This document shows positions 44,352 to 52,581 of a stretch of 64,000 nucleotides of DNA, piece after piece. The position numbers and the translations under genes were made by a program. Origin of the DNA: Peribacillus asahii. Its GTDB lineage: Bacteria; Bacillota; Bacilli; Bacillales; DSM-1321. Location: NCBI RefSeq assembly GCF_003570725.1, contig NZ_QWVS01000021.1, forward strand, positions 1 to 64,000. The letters are read 5' to 3'. How positions within the stretch are numbered: the stretch's first letter is position 1; the number at the start of each line of letters is the position of its first letter. A model generated the notes under the pieces. It saw only the letters and a program-made list of their open reading frames with translations, was not told the origin of the DNA and searched no databases.

Positions 44352-45533
44352 ATGTGTAATCAATTTCAAAAGAAAAAAATATTAACTATTTTTGGAACAA
44401 GGCCAGAAGCTATTAAAATGGCTCCATTAATTAATGAGTTAAAAAAATACGAGGAGATTGAATCATTTGTGTGTGTTACAGCTCAACATCGCCAAATGCT
44501 TGATCAAGTATTAGATGTCTTTAAAATCCAACCAGATTTTGATCTTAATATCATGAAAGATTGTCAAAGTTTAATGGATGTGACGACACTTTCACTTAAT
44601 GGTTTAGATAAAGTGATAAAAAAGGTTAAACCAGATATGATCCTAGTTCATGGAGATACAACTACAACTTTTGCAGCAAGTTTAGCTGCTCTATATAATC
44701 AAGTAGCAATTGGTCACGTTGAAGCTGGTCTTAGAACAAATAATAAATACTCCCCCTACCCTGAGGAAATGAACCGACAACTTACCGGTATAATGGCTGA
44801 GCTTCATTTCGCCCCAACCGAAGTTGCTGCTAACAATCTTCGAAAAGAAAATAAAATAGCGGAGACAATCTTTATCACTGGTAATACAGTAATCGATGCT
44901 CAAAAGACAACCATTTTTAAGGATTATCACCATCCACTCCTCGATGAATTAGCAGGATCCCGTCTTGTTTTACTTACTGCTCATCGACGTGAAAATCTAG
45001 GAGATACGATGCACAGCATGTTTAAAGCAATTCGTAAGTTGGTAGAAAAACATAAAGATATTGCTGTTGTGTACCCAGTTCATTTAAACCCTTCAGTTAG
45101 AAAAGCGGCCCAAGACATTCTAGGAAACCACCCCCAAATTCGATTAATTGAACCTTTAAATGCCGTTGATTTCCATAATTTTATGGCTCGTTCTTATTTA
45201 ATCCTGACAGATTCAGGCGGGATTCAGGAAGAAGCCCCTTCACTAGGCATCCCTGTTTTAGTGCTACGTGACACAACAGAGCGTCCAGAAGGGCTTAGCG
45301 CCGGTACTTTGAAATTAGCGGGAACTAACGAACAGACCATCTATCAATTAGCTGACGAATTACTAACGGATGATGCTGCCTATTCTAAGATGTCTAATGC
45401 AAAAAACCCTTTTGGGGATGGAGAGGCTTCGCGCCGAATAGCTGAGGCCATTCTATACTACTTTAACCTTCGAGAAGAGAGACCCGAACAATTTAGGGCA
45501 ACCAAAGAGAATGAGACAAAGAAAAAATACTAG
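44352..45533 (+). CDS. mnaA: UDP-N-acetylglucosamine 2-epimerase (non-hydrolysing)
   Basis: 393 residues from the ATG at 44352, five bases after GGAGG; an in-frame ATG at 44340 overlaps that site. Family motifs: FGTRPEAIKMAPLI at the N-terminus, GHVEAGLRT with the catalytic acidic residues, and SGGIQEEAPSLG near the C-terminus. It interconverts UDP-GlcNAc and UDP-ManNAc for teichoic-acid linkage units or surface polysaccharide. Its place in the glycan island suggests that it feeds ManNAc to the local glycosyltransferases; it may be a second copy. Confidence 0.93.
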   Translation: MCNQFQKKKILTIFGTRPEAIKMAPLINELKKYEEIESFVCVTAQHRQMLDQVLDVFKIQPDFDLNIMKDCQSLMDVTTLSLNGLDKVIKKVKPDMILVHGDTTTTFAASLAALYNQVAIGHVEAGLRTNNKYSPYPEEMNRQLTGIMAELHFAPTEVAANNLRKENKIAETIFITGNTVIDAQKTTIFKDYHHPLLDELAGSRLVLLTAHRRENLGDTMHSMFKAIRKLVEKHKDIAVVYPVHLNPSVRKAAQDILGNHPQIRLIEPLNAVDFHNFMARSYLILTDSGGIQEEAPSLGIPVLVLRDTTERPEGLSAGTLKLAGTNEQTIYQLADELLTDDAAYSKMSNAKNPFGDGEASRRIAEAILYYFNLREERPEQFRATKENETKKKY

Positions 45534-45711
45534 ATTCGGCCCCTACTATGGAGTTTAATTGTTAATAAATTACACATTATTAGTATTCGCTATTTTCTCT
45601 ACATTCGCCCTGCCAAAATTACCATCACAATAAAAAATAAGCACTCACTTCAATGCCCCTACATGCCCGAAAAAGGCTACTGAAAAACTAACGCTTTTAA
45701 TTTCTTAAAAC

Positions 45712-45757
45712 GAGAAGATGACTTTTCACTCAGCGTTGAATGAAAAGTCACCTTCTC
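45712..45757. other. Long near-perfect hairpin
   Basis: A 21-bp stem (45712-45732 / 45737-45757, two mismatches that are G-U in RNA) closes a GCGT loop. No T-run follows, so it is not a standard terminator. The 45534-46277 gap holds no intact gene; a 26-codon protein-like scrap on the minus strand near 45955-46040 is too short to name. Confidence 0.55.
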
Positions 45758-46171
45758 CATGTACCTCTTTACTTGATTTCTTTCATTAGAATCATAATTG
45801 TTTAAGATTGACGGTAAATATGGCTATCGCTCCTTGCAAATTTATACCAACTAAATTGAGGAAGGTGCAATATCATTACCTATTCCTATATTTTAACTCA
45901 TTATTCTGACTTCAATTTTATACCATGCTTTCCTGAAAACTTATTGTTTTTTATCTTCTGTTGATTTGATGGCTATTGAATAAGTTTTAGATTTAACACC
46001 TTCTGTATAACAGCTTTCTCTAAAATGATGTCATCGCTTACATTTCTCTATGTCAAAGTAGTATTTAATTATTTTTAGGTACTAGAAATAATTAATCGCT
46101 ATAACAGGACTAGAATTCCGAAAATTTTTATTGAAAATCATTAAAAATATCACCTATTACCCGTAGAAAAT

Positions 46172-46210
46172 AGCGTTGCCTTCCTCGAGTAAACTGAGGA
46201 AGGCAACGCT
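46172..46210. terminator. Perfect 15-bp hairpin downstream of the CotF gene
   Basis: AGCGTTGCCTTCCTC / GAGGAAGGCAACGCT with a 9-nt loop; read from the CotF gene it is followed by ATTTTC. Probable terminator with a weak U-tract. Confidence 0.65.
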
Positions 46211-46277
46211 TATTCAAAACTACCTACACTTTTCCAATAACTTCCGTGTGAGCTATTAGTGCTTGTAAAATATTTTG

Positions 46278-46919
46278 TTATTGCATCATTTTATTATTAG
46301 GCATTTGCGGCATGCCTTGAGCAGTTTCAAACGCATTTAGAAGCTGCTGCATATCTTGCTGTGCAAGCTGCGGTACTTGATAGTAATGATGTTTATTTTG
46401 ATAAATCGAAAGTTCATAAGCCATTTCGATACAATTTGGAACAGTAGCAGCTATCACTCTGCGCACAACTGGATTTGTTACTTCACAAGCTGCCATCGTC
46501 TTCATGGAAGCCATGGACTTCACAGCACTAAGCATTAATCCAGACACACATTCATCCGTAATTTCTGATACAGACTGCATCGGCTTTTTCGGTTGAGTTG
46601 GTGTTAAGCCATAGATAAAATCATTATCCTGTGTCATGTTATAGCTTTCTGTTCGCTTAGAAGGATCTTGACCTGTTTTAAAACATTCTACAAGAAGATT
46701 ATACTCATCTTGAATAAATTGATATTGACGATCCAAGATGCTCATTAATTCTTGGTCTTTTACATATTGGCGCAGTATCATATATTGGCTTAGAGTACCA
46801 AGTGATCCCGTTAACACCTCATGTACATCGAATACCTCGTGACCACCGTGATTCATTTGCTGTGGTACAGCTCCTGTGTGCATATTTTGGTGCATTTGTC
46901 CTTGTTGGTTTTGCATCAT
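46278..46919 (-). CDS. Spore coat protein, CotF family
   Basis: 213 residues. A Gln/Met/His-rich N-terminus (about 1-30) precedes the Coat_F domain: VHEVLTGSLGTLSQYMILRQ, ILDRQYQFIQDEYNLLVE and LMLSAVKSMASMKTMAACEV. The C-terminal tail is again Met, Gln and Asn rich. CotF-type proteins are made in the mother cell and join the coat. AGGAGG precedes the first of two adjacent ATGs. It supports a spore-surface role for the whole surrounding island. Confidence 0.9.
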   Translation of the reverse strand: MMQNQQGQMHQNMHTGAVPQQMNHGGHEVFDVHEVLTGSLGTLSQYMILRQYVKDQELMSILDRQYQFIQDEYNLLVECFKTGQDPSKRTESYNMTQDNDFIYGLTPTQPKKPMQSVSEITDECVSGLMLSAVKSMASMKTMAACEVTNPVVRRVIAATVPNCIEMAYELSIYQNKHHYYQVPQLAQQDMQQLLNAFETAQGMPQMPNNKMMQ

Positions 46920-47088
46920 TGTATATTCCTCCTCTGTATTGTTAAAAACATAACGGTTTTATTATGTAACAAGAAAACGGAGATATTCTTAGATGAACCT
47001 TCCAACTTTAAATCCCTCTAATTCCCGAAATATTTATCCACTGAACAATGAATACTAAAAACAACAAAGCAAGAAAGGTTCTGTAGAA

Positions 47089-47628
47089 ATGAGAAATTAT
47101 CTATTGAATATTTGGAATTTAGTTGACCCAATTTATTATCGTCTTTCCCATTTGAATTACCTTCCAGAGAAAAGTGTTTTACGTGTCAAACTTACACGTT
47201 ATAAAGGAAGAAGTGTAATTTTATCGGATGGAACCGTAATTAACAAAAATGATTTTTTAATTAAAATCCATTTACACAACGCTGTTTTATTAAAAGAATT
47301 AAAACAAATCAAAAGCGATTTAAGAAGAGGCCGATTTGTTTTTCAAGCTGTCAAAGAATCATTGCCAAGTCTAGTTTTGTTTATTCAACAGCATCCTCAA
47401 GTAAAACAAATCAAAGGAATTATCGGAATCACTACATTGAATAAAGGAGCCAACCATCTTGGCTTTGAAGTGATTCCTATTACAAACTTTTTTTATAAAT
47501 GGTTTAAATGGGCAAGTTTCTTACCCATCAGCCTCTTATCAGGAACAAACTCTTATAAGCATCCTGCTCCTCCAAGTTATTTATTTATGTCTAAGGATGG
47601 TTTAACCAGTAGATATAAGGGAGATTGA
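47089..47628 (+). CDS. YkoP-like protein
   Basis: 179 residues. The N-terminus MRNYLLNIWNLVDPIYYRLS and the later IKGIIGITTLNKGANHLGFEV resemble B. subtilis YkoP, a protein of unknown role in the ykoN-ykoP-ykoQ-ykoST group. A hydrophobic segment (FYKWFKWASFLPISLL) near residue 145 may touch the membrane. A YkoN-like glycosyltransferase lies elsewhere in this window (24072-25205), so the B. subtilis neighbours are split here. The ribosome binding site is AAGAAAGG. Confidence 0.65.
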   Translation: MRNYLLNIWNLVDPIYYRLSHLNYLPEKSVLRVKLTRYKGRSVILSDGTVINKNDFLIKIHLHNAVLLKELKQIKSDLRRGRFVFQAVKESLPSLVLFIQQHPQVKQIKGIIGITTLNKGANHLGFEVIPITNFFYKWFKWASFLPISLLSGTNSYKHPAPPSYLFMSKDGLTSRYKGD

Positions 47629-47679
47629 ACATTACAGTTCGGAATTTTCTTAAATCATAAATACCCCAACCCATTTATT

Positions 47680-47879
47680 ACCTATAAAGGAGATGAAACA
47701 ATTATGGCCCGATACAAGAGTACGAAGCTTTTTATTTCATTAAAGATGCTAACCCATTTTTCAATACCTTAGATAGCTATCACATTCGGAATCAAGGCTT
47801 GGCGGTCGATAACACACAGTACTTTTTTATGATAGTGTACGCTAAATTAGCTAAAGTAAAGCACAACATCTATCCGTAA
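47680..47879 (+). pseudogene. Degenerate coding remnant
   Basis: From 47697 one phase is open and protein-like (EAFYFIKDANPFFNTLDSYH and on to AKLAKVKHNIYP-stop at 47879) but has no start codon. A good AAGGAG with ATG (47704) serves another phase that stops after 22 codons. This looks like a frameshifted gene. I do not recognise it. Confidence 0.35.
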
Positions 47880-48036
47880 AGGTCTTACTCTTCGTGAATC
47901 TACAATAAACATTCAGCCAAAACCCCACTTCTTAATAAAACCTTTATCCACCTAACCGAATCATGATAATTCACCTATTAATCTACCTTTATTATGTTTC
48001 TAGAAAAAAAATCTATTTTCAATATCATTTCTTAAG

Positions 48037-48115
48037 TATCCTTTTTAAGGTTATATGTACATATTTATCCTTTTTAAGTATTTAATTACAAATTATTATA
48101 CTAATATGTTATAAT
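48037..48115 (+). promoter_or_regulatory. glnQHMP promoter with direct repeats upstream
   Basis: TTACAA (48086-48091), 18 nt and TATAAT (48110-48115) form a promoter. The 13-mer TATCCTTTTTAAG occurs twice in direct orientation (48037-48049, 48066-48078), 29 bp apart, the second ending eight bases before the -35. This suits an activator such as a response regulator. Confidence 0.6.
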
Positions 48116-48126
48116 TTAACAAGGAT

Positions 48127-48238
48127 ACTTCTAGAAGTTACCTGAACCAAAAGACCTACATGTTATAAATCAACTGTTTTCTCAATGAAACTATCATAGT
48201 TGATTTAAAACGTGCATTACATATATGTTGTTTAGGTC
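48127..48238 (+). promoter_or_regulatory. Structured leader RNA of glnQHMP
   Basis: The leader contains the palindrome ACTTCTAGAAGT (48127-48138), then an outer stem GACCTA / TAGGTC (48153-48158, 48233-48238) that encloses a 10-bp stem TAAATCAACT / AGTTGATTTA. The ribosome binding site GAGAGG lies just after. It could be a regulatory RNA. Confidence 0.4.
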
Positions 48239-48256
48239 AAGAGAGGATGGATACAT

Positions 48257-48985
48257 ATGATTGTTTTTGATGAAGTCAATAAGTTTTATGGTGACTTTCA
48301 TGTTTTAAAAGATATTAATCTCACCATTAACAAAGGTGAGGTAGTCGTCGTCATTGGCCCCTCTGGATCGGGGAAAAGCACGATGCTTCGATGTATCAAT
48401 CGCTTAGAAACGATTTCAGATGGATCATTGACCGTTAACGGTATATCTGTAGGAGATAAAAAAACAGATATTAATAAACTACGCCGAAATATTGGGATGG
48501 TCTTTCAACACTTTCATTTATACCCTCATAAAACCGTACTTCAAAATATCATGCTTGCTCCAATGAAAGTCCTTGGCCAATCAGAAGCCGAAGCTAAAAA
48601 AATCGCTCAAAAATATTTAGAAAAAGTAGGAATTGCCAACAAAGCGAACTCCTATCCCTCTCAACTTTCCGGTGGTCAACAACAACGAGTAGCCATCGCG
48701 AGAGGATTAGCTATGAATCCAGAAATTATGCTATTTGATGAACCAACCTCAGCCTTAGATCCAGAAATGATCGGCGAGGTTCTTGATGTTATGAAGGCAC
48801 TTGCACATGAAGGAATGACAATGGTCGTTGTCACACACGAAATGGGCTTTGCTCGTGAAGTGGCTGACCGCATCGTCTTCATGGATGAAGGCCGCATTTT
48901 AGAAGAGGCAATACCGGCTGAGTTTTATGCAAACCCTCGCGAAGAGAGAGCTCGCCTATTTCTTAGCCGTATTTTAAATCATTAA
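48257..48985 (+). CDS. glnQ: Glutamine ABC transporter ATPase GlnQ
   Basis: 242 residues, a stand-alone polar amino-acid ABC ATPase: Walker [11 protein letters not shown]-loop [11 protein letters not shown], signature LSGGQQQRV, Walker [14 protein letters not shown]. It is first of four genes in the B. subtilis glnQHMP order. GAGAGGATG lies about ten bases before the ATG. Confidence 0.93.
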   Translation: MIVFDEVNKFYGDFHVLKDINLTINKGEVVVVIGPSGSGKSTMLRCINRLETISDGSLTVNGISVGDKKTDINKLRRNIGMVFQHFHLYPHKTVLQNIMLAPMKVLGQSEAEAKKIAQKYLEKVGIANKANSYPSQLSGGQQQRVAIARGLAMNPEIMLFDEPTSALDPEMIGEVLDVMKALAHEGMTMVVVTHEMGFAREVADRIVFMDEGRILEEAIPAEFYANPREERARLFLSRILNH

Positions 48986-49000
48986 ATAGGGGGAAATGGT

Positions 49001-49813
49001 ATGAAGAAAAAATGGTTACAAGGGTTGCTGCTTTCCATACTAGCAGTCATTTTACTAGCTGGTTGCGGAAAAGAGACATCCACAGAAACAGAAAAAAGCG
49101 AGAACGAAACAAAAGACGTGCTTGCTCAAATTAAAGAAAAAGACAAAATTGTGTTTGGTGTAAAAAATGATACACGCCTATTTGGATTAAAAAACCCTAG
49201 CACAGGCGAAGTGGAAGGTTTTGATATTGATATCGCTAAAGCACTTGCTGGCGAAATCTTAGGTGATGAAACAAAAGTTGAGTTCAAAGAAGTAACGTCC
49301 AAAACGAGAATGCCGCTTTTAAATAACGGTGATATCGATGTCATTGTAGCAACGATGACGATTACAGAAGAGCGTAAAAAAGAAGTTGATTTCACAGATG
49401 TTTATTTTGATGCAGGACAATCCCTGCTTGTTAAAAAAGGCAGCAGCATCAAAAGAATTGATGATTTAAAAGGAAAAACAGTAATCGCAGTTAAAGGTTC
49501 TACTTCTGCCGTTAATATTCGTGAAAAAGCACCTGATGCAAAAGTTCTTGAATTCGAAAACTATGCAGAAGCTTTTAATGCTTTAAAAGCTGGCCAAGGT
49601 GATGCTTTAACAACAGATGATTCCATTCTTTATGGTATGGCTGACGAAGATCCATCGTATGAATTAGTCGGTGGAACTTTCACAGAAGAACCATACGGTA
49701 TCGCTGTTAAAAAAGGCAATACTGCACTTGTAGAGGAGCTAAACAAAGCACTTAAAGCAATTAAAGATTCAGGTAAATATGACGAAATCTATGCAAAGTG
49801 GATCAAAAAATAA
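49001..49813 (+). CDS. glnH: Glutamine-binding lipoprotein GlnH
   Basis: 270 residues. The signal peptide ends in the lipobox LLAGC (Cys 22). The SBP_bac_3 domain includes GFDIDIAKALAG, NNGDIDVIVATMTIT and VAVKGSTSAVNIR-like segments (seen as VIAVKGSTSAVNI). It binds the amino acid outside the membrane. A hairpin after it may stabilise its mRNA so that the binding protein is made in excess. Confidence 0.92.
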   Translation: MKKKWLQGLLLSILAVILLAGCGKETSTETEKSENETKDVLAQIKEKDKIVFGVKNDTRLFGLKNPSTGEVEGFDIDIAKALAGEILGDETKVEFKEVTSKTRMPLLNNGDIDVIVATMTITEERKKEVDFTDVYFDAGQSLLVKKGSSIKRIDDLKGKTVIAVKGSTSAVNIREKAPDAKVLEFENYAEAFNALKAGQGDALTTDDSILYGMADEDPSYELVGGTFTEEPYGIAVKKGNTALVEELNKALKAIKDSGKYDEIYAKWIKK

Positions 49814-49826
49814 TATAGGTTTGATT

Positions 49827-49855
49827 ATCAGGATGAGCATAATGCTCATCCTGAT
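49827..49855 (+). other. Intercistronic stem-loop between glnH and glnM
   Basis: ATCAGGATGAGCAT / ATGCTCATCCTGAT, 14-bp perfect arms separated by a single A. There is no T-run, so it more likely protects the upstream mRNA than terminates it. Confidence 0.7.
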
Positions 49856-49876
49856 TAATTAGAGGAGTGAATAGCC

Positions 49877-50515
49877 GTGCTTGATTTTTCCATACTGACA
49901 GACCATCTAGACATGTATTTGGAAGGGTTTAAAATTACCATCACGGCAAGTTTGATTGCATTGGTTGCAAGTTTAGTAATTGGTATTTTAATAGCCGTGA
50001 TACGGATTGTACCATTTAAGCCTTTAAATGCATTAGGAGCGGCTTATGTCGAATTTATTCGTAATATTCCACTTCTAATCATTGTCTTTTTCTTTTTTCT
50101 TGGCTTACGTTTAGATGGTTTAATGGCAGGTACGATTGCCTTATCCATTTATACGTCTTCTTTCATTGCCGAGGCGATTCGAGCAGGTATTTTATCCGTG
50201 CCAAAGGGGCAAATGGAAGCCGCTCGATCTTCAGGTCTCAGCTATGTCCAAACGATGCGTTTGATTATTTTACCTCAAGCGTTCAAAATCGTTATACCTC
50301 CACTTGGAAACCAGTTTATTAATCTTGTCAAAAACTCTTCTATTCTATCAGTCGTTGCGGGTCTTGATCTGATGTACCAAGGGGACTTAATTTCTTCCAG
50401 AACATTTGTTGTATTTGATGTATACATATTCGTAGCAATCTTTTACTTACTACTTACCATTCCTCTAAGTCTTGGCGTCGGGTATCTAGAAAAACGCCTA
50501 GCTAAGAGTAATTGA
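49877..50515 (+). CDS. glnM: Glutamine ABC permease GlnM
   Basis: 212 residues beginning at GTG with GAGGAG upstream. Five TM segments and the HisM/GlnP-type loop EAARSSGLSYVQTMRLIILP are present. It forms the channel with GlnP. Its stop lies 14 nt before the glnP ATG. Confidence 0.9.
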   Translation: MLDFSILTDHLDMYLEGFKITITASLIALVASLVIGILIAVIRIVPFKPLNALGAAYVEFIRNIPLLIIVFFFFLGLRLDGLMAGTIALSIYTSSFIAEAIRAGILSVPKGQMEAARSSGLSYVQTMRLIILPQAFKIVIPPLGNQFINLVKNSSILSVVAGLDLMYQGDLISSRTFVVFDVYIFVAIFYLLLTIPLSLGVGYLEKRLAKSN

Positions 50516-50529
50516 GGGGAGGTACTATT

Positions 50530-51180
50530 ATGGATTTTATTAATGCATACTCACCAGACCATCTTACCTTCCTATTAGAAGGATTTTGGGTAACACTTAA
50601 AGTCGCGTTCATCTCTATCATTTTAAGCTTCATTATCGGTGGAATTTTCGGTATTCTACGTTATGCAAAAATACCTGTTATTTCGCAAATAGCGGCTGTT
50701 ATCGTAGAAACAATAAGAAACTTACCTCTACTATTGATTATTTTCTTTACGTACTTTGCATTACCTGAGATTGGTCTCAAACTAGAGATTGTTCCTGCTG
50801 CAATTGTTGCCTTAACTGTATTTGAATCGGCGATGATTTCTGAGATAATTCGGAGCGGATTGAATTCAATTGAAAAAGGACAAATGGAGGCTGCTCGTTC
50901 ATCAGGCTTAAGCTATGTGCAAGCTTTACGATATGTCATTTTGCCACAAGCCTTACGTCGAATGGTTCCTCCTATGGTCAGTCAATTTATTTCTTTATTA
51001 AAGGATACTTCACTGGCAGTTGTCATTTCCTTACCAGAACTCATGCACCACGGTCAAATTATCTATGCACAAAATATTAACTATTTCGTCCCAATTCTAC
51101 TGCTCGTGGCCATTATGTATTTTGTTGTGAACTACACACTGTCTATCCTCGCTCGACGATTAGAATTAAAACAAGGTTAA
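50530..51180 (+). CDS. glnP: Glutamine ABC permease GlnP
   Basis: 216 residues from the ATG at 50530, with GGGGAGG upstream; an in-frame codon at 50512 lacks such a site. The loop EAARSSGLSYVQALRYVILP is almost identical to that of GlnM, which shows the two arose by duplication. It ends the operon at a strong terminator. Confidence 0.9.
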   Translation: MDFINAYSPDHLTFLLEGFWVTLKVAFISIILSFIIGGIFGILRYAKIPVISQIAAVIVETIRNLPLLLIIFFTYFALPEIGLKLEIVPAAIVALTVFESAMISEIIRSGLNSIEKGQMEAARSSGLSYVQALRYVILPQALRRMVPPMVSQFISLLKDTSLAVVISLPELMHHGQIIYAQNINYFVPILLLVAIMYFVVNYTLSILARRLELKQG

Positions 51181-51218
51181 AAGAAAACGAGGCGTGCTGA
51201 TCACGCCTCGTTTTCTTT
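51180..51218 (+). terminator. Terminator of glnQHMP
   Basis: A perfect 17-bp stem (51180-51196 / 51202-51218; GAGGCGTG / CACGCCTC at the loop end) followed by TT. Confidence 0.9.
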
Positions 51219-51303
51219 TTGCCCTTCCCCTACTTCAGTGGTCGATAAACCAATATAATGGTAAAATTCACACAAAATATATTATCACTCAAGGAGGATT
51301 GCT

Positions 51304-51438
51304 TTGAACTTTATGGGGTGGATCATTGTTGGCTGCGAAATTGCATTTTGGATTGTCATTATTCTGGGATTAGCTATTGACTTTATTATTTGTTGCAGCT
51401 ATTTTATTTGGCCAAGGAAGGAAAAAAGTGTGAACTAA
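51304..51438 (+). CDS. 44-residue membrane microprotein
   Basis: The TTG start has AAGGAGG six bases upstream. The chain reads MNFMGWIIVGCEIAFWIVII then LGLAIDFIICCSYFIWPRKE and ends in a charged tail, so it is one long or two short TM segments with a positive C-terminus. No family is recognised. The good ribosome binding site and complete frame support a real gene. Confidence 0.6.
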   Translation: MNFMGWIIVGCEIAFWIVIILGLAIDFIICCSYFIWPRKEKSVN

Positions 51439-51656
51439 AGGAACCTACTATGCTGAATTAAGATTAGACTGCATTTGATTACTAGAATACAAGTCATATA
51501 ATAAGAAAAAACACCCGAAACACTCCCGCCCCTCTTCCAAATAAGCGTGATTATCCTATTCGCCTATGTCATAATGAACATATAATGGAAGAATAATAGT
51601 TCAATATATTATCGAAAGTATATATACCGGAACAAAATAAGGAGTGTGTATGAAGG

Positions 51657-52475
51657 TTGGAAACGAAACTACAACAATTATTAGATAATGCAGAGATTAT
51701 TCAAGCCTCCTATCCAGAAGATGCTTGTCTTGTTTTAATTGATACAGAAAAAGTATTATCTTACTTACCAGGAACAAGCATCGATTTAAAAATTCAAGTA
51801 GGAGCACCTATCAGTACTCTGCAAGGAACCGTGACACTACAAGCACTTCAGTCTGGTCGATTTGAGCAAGAGGAAAAAGACTCTCACAGGTTTGGAGTTC
51901 CCTATATTTCAACTGCTTCTCCTATTAAAGAAAACGGGAAAGTAATCGGCGTTCTCTCTTCCGTCGTTTCTAACAGAAGAATCGATATGTTGCGATCTGA
52001 AGCCGAAGAACTTACAGCTATTAGCCAAGAGATGGCAGCAACAACCGAGCATATGGCATCTGTTTCTAACATCATTGCAAAAGATTTGCAAGAACTGGCA
52101 GATGAATCTACCCTTTTAAAAAATGAAATTCGAACGATTGAACATGTTTTATCAAAAATTAAAGACACAGCTATTAGATCTCGGATTTTAGGGTTAAATG
52201 CCTCGATTGAAGCAGCTCGATCTGGTGAACACGGACGAGGCTTTATGGTCGTAGCGAATGAAATTAAAAAAATGGCAGATAGCAGCAAAGAGGCAGTTGA
52301 AGGTTTTGAACCACAGTTAAAAGAAATGGTGAAAAACATAGAAAAAGCCATCAAAACCATTCAGCAGATCTCTGCACACTCAGAAGAACAGTCGGTCATC
52401 GTCGAAGAGTTTCATCAATCATTTGACCATATTGTACATACCGCTTCAGAATTAAGTAAGAATGCCAATTTATAA
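51657..52475 (+). CDS. Soluble methyl-accepting chemotaxis-type protein (YfmS-like)
   Basis: 272 residues. An N-terminal sensory region (about 1-110, ending SPIKENGKVIGVLSSV) is PAS/GAF-like, followed by a short MCP signalling domain whose hairpin tip carries RSRILGLNASIEAARSGEHG. There is no membrane segment, as in B. subtilis YfmS. It would dock to CheA/CheW and report a cytoplasmic signal. The TTG start lies 12 nt after GGAG; an ATG at 51650 with better spacing opens only a 12-codon frame in another phase. Confidence 0.85.
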   Translation: METKLQQLLDNAEIIQASYPEDACLVLIDTEKVLSYLPGTSIDLKIQVGAPISTLQGTVTLQALQSGRFEQEEKDSHRFGVPYISTASPIKENGKVIGVLSSVVSNRRIDMLRSEAEELTAISQEMAATTEHMASVSNIIAKDLQELADESTLLKNEIRTIEHVLSKIKDTAIRSRILGLNASIEAARSGEHGRGFMVVANEIKKMADSSKEAVEGFEPQLKEMVKNIEKAIKTIQQISAHSEEQSVIVEEFHQSFDHIVHTASELSKNANL

Positions 52476-52581
52476 TACATGTGATATATAAAAAAATTTC
52501 GTCGAACAAACGAGACTTTTCCCTTATAATGTAAAATAATAAGAGATAGAAAGCCCATTACCTTAGGAGAGGATGTTGACA

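Noticed and set aside
44691-44933. 80-codon frame antisense to mnaA
   Set aside because: Shadow of a conserved enzyme gene.
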